Program-made: the position numbers and the translations under genes
The notes under the pieces: generated by a model
What the model saw: the letters and a program-made list of their open reading frames with translations, nothing else
The model's database searches: none
Told to the model about the DNA's origin: nothing
Shown here: positions 36,101 to 48,100 of the stretch, in pieces
How positions within the stretch are numbered: the stretch's first letter is position 1
How the letters are laid out: each line of letters opens with the position of its first letter
Assembly: GCA_963576735.1 (NCBI GenBank)
Contig: OY755184.1
Span: 62,001-126,000, forward strand
Direction of reading: 5' to 3'
DNA from: Bedellia somnulentella
Lineage: Eukaryota > Arthropoda > Insecta > Lepidoptera > Bedelliidae
DNA: 64,000 nucleotides

Positions 36101-39100
36101 TGTTTGAATTTGGGAAACTGCATTATTTACATCGTCAATATTTTCCGAATTCCTTTTAACGTCAAAAATTAAAGAAGTATCATCAGCAAATAATACTATT
36201 TCAGACCTTTTCTCGACCATGAACGGCAAATCATTAATATATACTAGAAACAAAAATGGGCCTAATATAGATCCCTGTGGAACACCCATTTTTACATGAG
36301 TTCCAGATGATTTTATTTTATCGATTTGCACTTTTTGTATTCGATCTGAGAAGTAGGACTTTATTAATTTAAGTGCGTCACCTTCGATGCCATAATGTCC
36401 CAATTTTATGAATAAAATATTATGATCTGCACAATCAAAAGCCTTTGTAAGATCGCAGAACAAACCGATTGCATCATTCTTAAGTTCCCACGAACCAAAA
36501 ATATGTTTAATTAGGGCAACGCCTGCGTCAGTGGTAGAGCGGCCTTTCGTGAAACCAAATTGTTTAGGGTGAAACAAATTGTTGGAACTAAAATGCAAGA
36601 GCAGTTGATTAAGCATAAGTTTTTCAAATATTTTACTCATAACCGGTAGTATAGATATAGGCCTATAACCTTCAGGATTATTTTTATCACCTCCAGATTT
36701 TAGTAAAGGTACAATTTTACTATGTTTCATGAGATCTGGGAAGATACCATTACTTATACATTCATTAAATATTTTCGCTAAATAAGGAGCTATTATTACA
36801 ATAAAATTATGGCATACTTTTACTGACATACCCCAGATATCCTCAGAATTTTTCAATTTCAGTGATTTAAACACTTTAATGATATCTTCGGGACTGACAA
36901 CTTTAAAATTAAATATAGATTTACAAATTGCAACGTTTTGTTGCAACAGCTCTTGAGCTAACGTAGCAGATGAATTTAAGTGTTCAGTGGTCTTAAAAGG
37001 TATATCAGCAAAATATTTTTCAAAAATACAAGCAATTACATCATTTGAAGTAGTCAAACCTCGATCAGACCGAATACAAAAGTCCTGATCACATGATTTG
37101 CTTTTGCCAGTTTGAGTGTTGATAATGTTCCAAACGGTTTTTACTTTATTATCAGATGTTTTAATACGTTGGCTCAAGTATCTTGCTTTAGCCTCCTTAC
37201 AAACTTTATTAAACATTTTTGAGTATTTTTTTACATATTCTATAAATTCATCATTATGTGAGAACGCTTTTTGATCGTATAAATCAAATAGTATTTCTCT
37301 AGATTTATATATGCCTGGTGTTGCCCACTCACTAAATTTAAATTTATTACATATAGTTACATCTTTAATAGTAAATATTTTATTAAATTCGTCTATCAGT
37401 ACTTTAAAGAAAGTATTATAACTATTATTTGGATTTTTATTTATTGAAGAAGTGGGCAGCTTATAACTGATTAAGTTTATATATTTTTCAACTTTGAAAG
37501 CAGTGATACTCCTTTTTTTAACTATAATTTTTCGGTCTGGTGCCTTATGTGGAAAGTTTACAAAAAGACCACTGTGATCAGATTTTAGTTTATTTATTAC
37601 AGATTTACTTATGAATTCAGCATTTGTAAATACATTATCTAAACATGTTTTGGTTCTAGTAGGTTCCAAGAATAAATTTTCTAAATTAAACGATTGGAAT
37701 AAACTCATCAACCGTGTTTTCTGAGTACTATCTTTTAAGAGATCTATATTGAAGTCTCCACAAATAATTAATTGTTTTTTACTCTTGAAAATTTTAGTTA
37801 ATACATCTTCCATTACACTTTCAAATCTTTCATAATTTTGACTATAGGGGGCTCGATATACGCTTACTAAGTAAAAGTTAACCCATCACGACATTTTTCA
37901 AAGCTATTTTTTTATTATATCATGTAACTAAAAATTTACGGTTTTCGTAATTTTTCCTTTATCTGTACTATAAATCATTACTTTGTACTAAATTTCAAGA
38001 TTCTAAGTTCACGGAAAGTACCCTGTAGGTTCTGATTCCCGTGCGAGTTTCAAAAATTTGCGGCCTAAATGCGGCTGTATCTTTTAGTATTTTCTAAGAT
38101 TTTCACGATTGCACATTATAATTGAAACAACTATTGATTTTCGGATATTTTAATGTATCTTTTGTTTGCGTTGGCTTAGGAGTAGGTTATTCATCGCTGT
38201 TGAGAAATTGACCAGTACAATTCAGTGACCAGATCTTGTGGAAGAGTATTCAAGTAATTTTTAAGGTTATAACTTGTAAATATTTGAATCAACTACAAAG
38301 CGGTTAATGCATAGTTTCTTTGTAAAAAATTAATCGTTAATAATGTATGAAATAAAATATGTCCTTAATGGCTTCTCTGGAAAACATCAGACGGTACAAG
38401 AAAGAAGTAGGATTTGCGCTCTTGCAAAACAAGTTTTTTTAGGCTATTTGTTAGATAAGAGACAAACTATTGCAACATTTGCCCGTTGACACTACATGCT
38501 GAAAGTTTTAATGGTTTTGTGATGTAGTTTACTCAAACTTATATCAGAATAGTTTACAAATACTTCATATCCTTCATTGACAGCTTCTTAGAAATCTTGA
38601 ACGTAGTTTTAGGGATTGATTAAAGTAGACATGCCTTGCCGAAACCCCTGTTGATGTTGAAAAATATGAGATTCTATTTGGGATGTAAAAATGTGGCATA
38701 CAAGGGTTCCCAAAACTTTACCAAAACCACAAATAGAAAAAGTTACCACATACGAATAGTAGGTTGTTATTTTTGTCTACTTCTGGTACGATCGCACTGA
38801 ATGACTCAGAACTAATAAGATCCGTGCGCCCGTCACCTGCACGCGTCACGTACACTGACCACATTATAAAGTAGACTATTATCTGGTTTAAGCCAATGTT
38901 GTATTTGTCATTTGTCATACGTTCGCACGGTGTCCGAGCTAGAACAAAGCAATCATGTCCAAACACGCTGCTCTGCGTCGTCAATACAGACGTGGTGACC
39001 TTGATACGCACGCAGACACCGGTGTGAAATTCTTTCCGGTCGCTATTCAATCTCGGTATCTCCGGGGCCTTGTCCGAGTTTTAATATGTGATGTTATTTC

Positions 39101-42100
39101 CACTTTTCATCTCAGGTGGCCACATTCCGCAAGACCCGTCACGAGAACCTGGTGCTGTTCATGGGCGCGTGCATGAAGCCTCCGCAGCTGGCCATCGTGA
39201 CGTCGCTGTGTCGGGGCGCCACGCTCTACACGCATCTACACGAGCGAGGGGACTGCTTCACTACGGCGCGGGCCACCGTCATCGCGCAGCAGATCACGCA
39301 GGTAACATCGTCATCTTCATCACTAGTAATCCTCAGGATGGACGGACCAAACGAGATATCGACAAAAGACTAAATTTATTGTCTATTAATTACTTGAAAT
39401 GATATATTTACTAATTAGAATTTAAGAAACATATCTAAGAAATAAAGTGGTAGAGCCATTCTGATGTCAGGTTGGTTGACCATTTCAAAACCCAAACTCA
39501 TCTCATGAAAATCTCTTTCACGTTCTCTTGTTGTATGAATGAACAATAACGTTGTCGGCTGTTATGACTTTTCTGACATGTATTTGTAGAGGATAAGGAA
39601 GATGACCACGGTCCAACTGTATTAAGTTGGAATTTGTACATATACTATGTATTTTAGAAACTTCGCATCCGCATGTAGGATTTGTATGACGAGTCTTGAT
39701 GACTAGAGTGATGTATATTGCCTGATTACGTGTTACTGTGGAATGTGATTCTTCTTACACTGTCAGCGTTTCTATGTAGTGCGTGTCATTATATAATGAT
39801 AGCGCTTCGCTACATATTTATTATAATACTAGCTGATCCGACAGTCTTCGAACTGTCACAAAAATATATTCTGAACTGAAGTATTTATATTAAGCAAAAA
39901 AAGAAACAATACCGCGATGTAGGAGGCAACTACCCGCGCCATCTAGTAATACAATATATGTGTCGTGGCCATATCGTAGATTTGAACACATCGTGAAATG
40001 ATCGATCATTTCATGAAATGGTCACATTTCATGATGTGGCCAACTTAATTTGACCAGATCATAAAATCGTCAACGTTTCACGATTTGGTCATCCACGCTT
40101 GGCCAGATCGTAGAAATAGGGTAACCTGTGAAATGCGATCCAAACTCTACCGTTTTTTAACATATTGCTCAGTTTTTTAGTAATTAGCAAAGTATTCGAA
40201 AACCTTTTCGTCGAAAACTCTTATGTTATTACTTCCTTCCTCGCTTAATAACGAATTATTAACTTTTTTACTGCGAGAAATAACACTTTTGACAGCGGCC
40301 GCCATCTTCACTCATAAACAAAGCGTTTTCAACGCCTCTACCGGTAATTAATGTAACTACTTTACGATATGACCAAATAATCTTAACCATTTCATGAAGA
40401 GGCCGCGCGTTTAGTTGGCCATATCAAGAAACGATTTCTTATCATTGATCTGCCCAAACCACATCACGATGTGGCCAATAAACAGTTGAACATTTCATAA
40501 AATGCGACCATTTCATGAAATGATCGATCATTTCATGATGTGTTCAAATTTACGATATGGCCACGACATATGCATTAGTAAGAATTCAACGTAACTTAGT
40601 GTGTCTATTCACCCCATCGCGCTAAAAGGTCATGATTTTCTGATGCTCCTGTGGGAACCCTTGAGAAATTCAGGATAAATGATATCCTATATTTTGGCCA
40701 GGTATATAAGCTACATTCATGCCAAATTTGATCAAGATCCGTCCGTTAGAATTGACGTGATGACCGGACATACAGAAAGACAGACAGATAGACATTTTTT
40801 TTTAAAATAGCAATTTTGGCTTCAGTATCGAAAATAAAACATATTCGACCGATTTTTTTTTTCTTCAATGTACAGTTTTGACCTCTGTGTCGCTCTCATT
40901 ATACATACATACGTATACTCACTCCATTATTTCCCATTGGGGTAGGCAGAGACTATTGATCCCCACTTTGTACGATCCTGGGAAACCTCTTTAGCTTCGT
41001 TTACATCCAACAATCTTTTCATACATGCTCTTTTATTCTTCATACTTCGGACGCCTGCCTTTTTGAGCACACGCTCTATTTGGTCTAGGTGTGTCCTCCG
41101 TGGTCGTCCTCTACTCACATTACCATCCACGTTGGCTCTATAGATCTCTTTCACCAATTTACTGCCATCCATCCTCTCTATGTGCCCAAACCATCTCAAC
41201 ATTCCTTTTTCTATCTTTTTTACAATGTCATCTTTCACGCCGCACCTTTCACGAATCAAGTCATTTCTCATACGATCACATAACCTTATAGAATAGATAG
41301 ATAGATAACATATTATTTTAGGAGAGTTTAAGAATGGTTTTACAGACTTCTAGATATTCAAGAGATTCTTGTTATATTCATCTGTGAAATATTGCTTCAT
41401 TCTTAGAACCGTGTTGACTGTTAGTTTTAATTCCAGGGCATGGGTTACTTACACGCGCGTGGGATCGTGCACAAAGACCTCAAGTCCAAGAACATCTTCC
41501 TGGAAGGAGGTAAGGTGGTCATCACGGACTTCGGACTCTTCAGCGTCACCAAGCTGTGCTTCAGCAATAAGTGAGTCTTTATAAGACATTTTTTAAAATT
41601 TTTGTTTACATACATACATATGCTCACGGCTATATATCCCTAGAAGAGGTAGCCAGAGCTAAGGAACTAGAAGTTCCTCAGCCACTGTTGGAAAGTTCAG
41701 TGGGAAAAAGATGGCAAAATAAAGGTTGTTGTTGATGGGTCTCCAACCGCATCGCCCGAAAATCCAATAAAAAGCCCCAATACCCTTAGTCGCTTCTTAC
41801 GACACCCGTGAGTAGAAAGGGGTAGCGACATTCTAAGCCGGCACTACACGGCAAAATTTTTGTTTAATTTATTTAATTAATATGCTTATTTGTTCTGTAG
41901 TACTGATGAATATGCACTAATACCTCCGCACTCAATGAAGTCATGAGCAAGTAGTATTTTAACTCTCTACAAAATTATGATTTCTTTAAATTTCGGCTTA
42001 TACTATAAAATTCGATTGTTTGTATGTATGTATGTTTGTCCGCGATTATCTCGTGTTTGGCTAAAGCCATTTGGATGCGGTTTTCAGAAAAGTATTTGTT

Positions 42101-45100
42101 ACATTTAGGAGAAGGTTTTAGTTTGACCTGTATGAATGTATGTTTGTCCGTTGTTATTACGGTAACGTTAACGAGCCCGGTGTGTGCAGCGCGCGCGGCG
42201 ACAGCGTGGGCGTGCCGGCGGGCTGTTTAGATGGTTGACCTGTATTAATGTATGTTTGTCCGCCCCAGCGCGCGCGGCGACAGCGTGGGCGTGCCGGCGG
42301 GCTGTTTAGATGGTTGACCTGTATTAATGTATGTTTGTCCGTCCCAGCGCGCGCGGCGACAGCGTGGGCGTGCCGGCGGGCTGTTTAGATGGTTGACCTG
42401 TATTAATGTATGTTTGTCCGTCCCAGCGCGCGCGGCGACAGCGTGGGCGTGCCGGCGGGCTGTTTAGATGGTTGACCTGTATTAATGTATGTTTGTCCGT
42501 CCCAGCGCGCGCGGCGACAGCGTGGGCGTGCCGGCGGGCTGTTTAGATGGTTGACCTGTATTAATGTATGTTTGTCCGTCCCAGCGCGCGCGGCGACAGC
42601 GTGGGCGTGCCGGCGGGCTGTTTAGATGGTTGACCTGTATTAATGTATGTTTGTCCGTCCCAGCGCGCGCGGCGACAGCGTGGGCGTGCCGGCGGGCTGT
42701 TTAGATGGTTGACCTGTATTAATGTATGTTTGTCCGTCCCAGCGCGCGCGGCGACAGCGTGGGCGTGCCGGCGGGCTGTTTAGATGGTTGACCTGTATTA
42801 ATGTATGTTTGTCCGTCCCAGCGCGCGCGGCGACAGCGTGGGCGTGCCGGCGGGCTGTTTAGATGGTTGACCTGTATTAATGTATGTTTGTCCGCCCCAG
42901 CGCGCGCGGCGACAGCGTGGGCGTGCCGGCGGGCTGTTTAGATGGTTGACCTGTATTAATGTATGTTTGTCCGTCCCAGCGCGCGCGGCGACAGCGTGGG
43001 CGTGCCGGCGGGCTGTTTAGATGGTTGACCTGTATTAATGTATGTTTGTCCGTCCCAGCGCGCGCGGCGACAGCGTGGGCGTGCCGGCGGGCTGTTTAGA
43101 TGGTTGACCTGTATTAATGTATGTTTGTCCGTCCCAGCGCGCGCGGTGACAGCGTGGGCGTGCCGGCGGGCTGTTTAGATGGTTGACCTGTATTAATGTA
43201 TGTTTGTCCGTCCCAGCGCGCGCGGCGACAGCGTGGGCGTGCCGGCGGGCTGTTTAGATGGTTGACCTGTATTAATGTATGTTTGTCCGTCCCAGCGCGC
43301 GCGGCGACAGCGTGGGCGTGCCGGCGGGCTGTTTAGATGGTTGACCTGTATTAATGTATGTTTGTCCGTCCCAGCGCGCGCGGCGACAGCGTGGGCGTGC
43401 CGGCGGGCTGTTTAGATGGTTGACCTGTATTAATGTATGTTTGTCCGTCCCAGCGCGCGCGGCGACAGCGTGGGCGTGCCGGCGGGCTGTTTAGATGGTT
43501 GACCTGTATTAATGTATGTTTGTCCGTCCCAGCGCGCGCGGCGACAGCGTGGGCGTGCCGGCGGGCTGTTTAGATGGTTGACCTGTATTAATGTATGTTT
43601 GTCCGTCCCAGCGCGCGCGGCGACAGCGTGGGCGTGCCGGCGGGCTGTTTAGATGGTTGACCTGTATTAATGTATGTTTGTCCGTCCCAGCGCGCGCGGC
43701 GACAGCGTGGGCGTGCCGGCGGGCTGTTTAGATGGTTGACCTGTATTAATGTATGTTTGTCCGCCCCAGCGCGCGCGGCGACAGCGTGGGCGTGCCGGCG
43801 GGCTGTTTAGATGGTTGACCTGTATTAATGTATGTTTGTCCGTCCCAGCGCGCGCGGCGACAGCGTGGGCGTGCCGGCGGGCTGTTTAGATGGTTGACCT
43901 GTATTAATGTATGTTTGTCCGTCCCAGCGCGCGCGGCGACAGCGTGGGCGTGCCGGCGGGCTGTTTAGATGGTTGACCTGTATTAATGTATGTTTGTCCG
44001 TCCCAGCGCGCGCGGCGACAGCGTGGGCGTGCCGGCGGGCTGTTTAGATGGTTGACCTGTATTAATGTATGTTTGTCCGTCCCAGCGCGCGCGGCGACAG
44101 CGTGGGCGTGCCGGCGGGCTGTTTAGATGGTTGACCTGTATTAATGTATGTTTGTCCGTCCCAGCGCGCGCGGCGACAGCGTGGGCGTGCCGGCGGGCTG
44201 TTTAGATGGTTGACCTGTATTAATGTATGTTTGTCCGTCCCAGCGCGCGCGGCGACAGCGTGGGCGTGCCGGCGGGCTGTTTAGATGGTTGACCTGTATT
44301 AATGTATGTTTGTCCGTCCCAGCGCGCGCGGCGACAGCGTGGGCGTGCCGGCTGGCTGTTTAGATGGTTGACCTGTATTAATGTATGTTTGTCCGTCCCA
44401 GCGCGCGCGGCGACAGCGTGGGCGTGCCGGCGGGCTGTTTAGATGGTTGACCTGTATTAATGTATGTTTGTCCGTCCCAGCGCGCGCGGCGACAGCGTGG
44501 GCGTGCCGGCGGGCTGTTTAGATGGTTGACCTGTATTAATGTATGTTTGTCCGTCCAGCGCGCGCGGCGACAGCGTGGGCGTGCCGGCGGGCTGTTTAGA
44601 TGGTTGACCTGTATTAATGTATGTTTGTCCGTCCAGCGCGCGCGGCGACAGCGTGGGCGTGCCGGCGGGCTGTTTAGATGGTTGACCTGTATTAATGTAT
44701 GTTTGTCCGCCCCAGCGCGCGCGGCGACAGCGTGGGCGTGCCGGCGGGCTGTTTAGATGGTTGACCTGTATTAATGTATGTTTGTCCGCCCCAGCGCGCG
44801 CGGCGACAGCGTGGGCGTGCCGGCGGGCTGTTTAGATGGTTGACCTGTATTAATGTATGTTTGTCCGTCCCAGCGCGCGCGGCGACAGCGTGGGCGTGCC
44901 GGCGGGCTGTTTAGATGGTTGACCTGTATTAATGTATGTTTGTCCGTCCCAGCGCGCGCGGCGACAGCGTGGGCGTGCCGGCGGGCTGTTTAGATGGTTG
45001 ACCTGTATTAATGTATGTTTGTCCGTCCCAGCGCGCGCGGCGACAGCGTGGGCGTGCCGGCGGGCTGTTTAGATGGTTGACCTGTATTAATGTATGTTTG

Positions 45101-48100
45101 TCCGTCCCAGCGCGCGCGGCGACAGCGTGGGCGTGCCGGCGGGCTGTTTAGATGGTTGACCTGTATTAATGTATGTTTGTCCGTCCCAGCGCGCGCGGCG
45201 ACAGCGTGGGCGTGCCGGCGGGCTGTTTAGATGGTTGACCTGTATTAATGTATGTTTGTCCGTCCCAGCGCGCGCGGCGACAGCGTGGGCGTGCCGGCGG
45301 GCTGTTTAGATGGTTGACCTGTATTAATGTATGTTTGTCCGTCCCAGCGCGCGCGGCGACAGCGTGGGCGTGCCGGCGGGCTGTTTAGATGGTTGACCTG
45401 TATTAATGTATGTTTGTCCGTCCCAGCGCGCGCGGCGACAGCGTGGGCGTGCCGGCGGGCTGTTTAGATGGTTGACCTGTATTAATGTATGTTTGTCCGT
45501 CCCAGCGCGCGCGGCGACAGCGTGGGCGTGCCGGCGGGCTGTTTAGATGGTTGACCTGTATTAATGTATGTTTGTCCGTCCCAGCGCGCGCGGCGACAGC
45601 GTGGGCGTGCCGGCGGGCTGTTTAGATGGTTGACCTGTATTAATGTATGTTTGTCCGTCCCAGCGCGCGCGGCGACAGCGTGGGCGTGCCGGCGGGCTGT
45701 TTAGATGGTTGACCTGTATTAATGTATGTTTGTCCGCCCCAGCGCGCGCGGCGACAGCGTGGGCGTGCCGGCGGGCTGTTTAGATGGTTGACCTGTATTA
45801 ATGTATGTTTGTCCGTCCCAGCGCGCGCGGCGACAGCGTGGGCGTGCCGGCGGGCTGTTTAGATGGTTGACCTGTATTAATGTATGTTTGTCCGTCCCAG
45901 CGCGCGCGGCGACAGCGTGGGCGTGCCGGCGGGCTGTTTAGATGGTTGACCTGTATTAATGTATGTTTGTCCGTCCCAGCGCGCGCGGCGACAGCGTGGG
46001 CGTGCCGGCGGGCTGTTTAGATGGTTGACCTGTATTAATGTATGTTTGTCCGTCCCAGCGCGCGCGGCGACAGCGTGGGCGTGCCGGCGGGCTGTTTAGA
46101 TGGTTGACCTGTATTAATGTATGTTTGTCCGTCCCAGCGCGCGCGGCGACAGCGTGGGCGTGCCGGCGGGCTGTTTAGATGGTTGACCTGTATTAATGTA
46201 TGTTTGTCCGTCCCAGCGCGCGCGGCGACAGCGTGGGCGTGCCGGCGGGCTGTTTAGATGGTTGACCTGTATTAATGTATGTTTGTCCGTCCCAGCGCGC
46301 GCGGCGACAGCGTGGGCGTGCCGGCTGGCTGTTTAGATGGTTGACCTGTATTAATGTATGTTTGTCCGTCCCAGCGCGCGCGGCGACAGCGTGGGCGTGC
46401 CGGCGGGCTGTTTAGATGGTTGACCTGTATTAATGTATGTTTGTCCGTCCCAGCGCGCGCGGCGACAGCGTGGGCGTGCCGGCGGGCTGTTTAGATGGTT
46501 GACCTGTATTAATGTATGTTTGTCCGTCCAGCGCGCGCGGCGACAGCGTGGGCGTGCCGGCGGGCTGTTTAGATGGTTGACCTGTATTAATGTATGTTTG
46601 TCCGCCCCAGCGCGCGCGGCGACAGCGTGGGCGTGCCGGCGGGCTGTTTAGATGGTTGACCTGTATTAATGTATGTTTGTCCGTCCCAGCGCGCGCGGCG
46701 ACAGCGTGGGCGTGCCGGCGGGCTGTTTAGATGGTTGACCTGTATTAATGTATGTTTGTCCGTCCCAGCGCGCGCGGCGACAGCGTGGGCGTGCCGGCGG
46801 GCTGTTTAGATGGTTGACCTGTATTAATGTATGTTTGTCCGTCCCAGCGCGCGCGGCGACAGCGTGGGCGTGCCGGCGGGCTGTTTAGATGGTTGACCTG
46901 TATTAATGTATGTTTGTCCGTCCCAGCGCGCGCGGCGACAGCGTGGGCGTGCCGGCGGGCTGTTTAGATGGTTGACCTGTATTAATGTATGTTTGTCCGT
47001 CCCAGCGCGCGCGGCGACAGCGTGGGCGTGCCGGCGGGCTGGCTGTGCTCGCTGGCGCCCGAGCTGACGCGCCAGCTGCGGCCCGTGCCCACGCTGGCGC
47101 TGCCCTTCGCGCCCGCCACTGACGTCTACGCCTTCGGGTAATGTATACTACATTTATATACATACATATACTCACGGCTATAAATCCCTAGAAGGGGTAG
47201 CCGGAGCTAATGATTTAAAAATTCCTCAGCATCTTTTGGAAAGTTGAGTGGGGCAAAGATGGTGAAATAAAGGTTGCTGGTGATGGGTCCCTTAAAAGCC
47301 CAAATACCGTTAGTCGCCTCATACGTACACCCACCTTAAGAAATGGGTGTGCTATTCTAAGCCGGCACTTCACGGAATTTATACGTTATAGTTATACGTT
47401 ATTTTACCTCCAGCCATAAGTCAATATTCTAACGCTACTCTGAATCCTAATCGGTATGATATACCTTATAATAATATCGAAAATAGTCAACAAGGCAAAG
47501 AACAACACGGAGCACTAGACACACTTCACGGCAAATAATGCTATCATAACATAACATACCTGATGTCATTCACTCGCAGGCAGCGGTCAAAGCACGTCAT
47601 CCGGCGCATACTTTCTAGTTCGCATATTGCCAGTGTTAGATAACCTTTGCTGTTTTGTTTTTCAAAAATATATAAATTTAATTGTCAACAATGATTAGTT
47701 GTGGTAAATGTAAGTCATCCATTTCGGAGGGTGCTTCCTGCATTTCGTGCCGTCAAGTTTACGATTTTGCATGTGCCGGTATTTCGGAATCTAATTATCG
47801 GAAACTTGGAAAAAATAAAAGCAGTTGGCGATGCCCTTATTGCAAGAACAGCGCGCTGTCTCCAAAACCGATTTCAAAGGATAGTATAACAGCTGCTGCT
47901 ACACTAAGCAATGAGGATTCCCGCATTATATCTCTGCATGAAGAAGTAATGAAAATTTCATCTAAGCTCAGTGGCCTGGACACCTTAGCATCCGATATCA
48001 AAGAAATAAAAAGTGACTTAAATTCAATGAAAGAGTCATTGGAATTGGCTCATGATTTCATAAACACCTTCTCTAAAAAAATTGAAATGATTGAAACCAG

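Noticed and set aside
44460..46651. Open frames within the 79-bp array that translate as repeated Arg/Gly/Ala peptides
   Set aside because: They arise only where 78-bp units keep frame; the array is intron-exon junction sequence of Ksr, not a coding gene.
42190..47041. CRISPR-like direct repeat array
   Set aside because: The units are contiguous with no variable spacers, and the repeated sequence is a eukaryotic splice junction.
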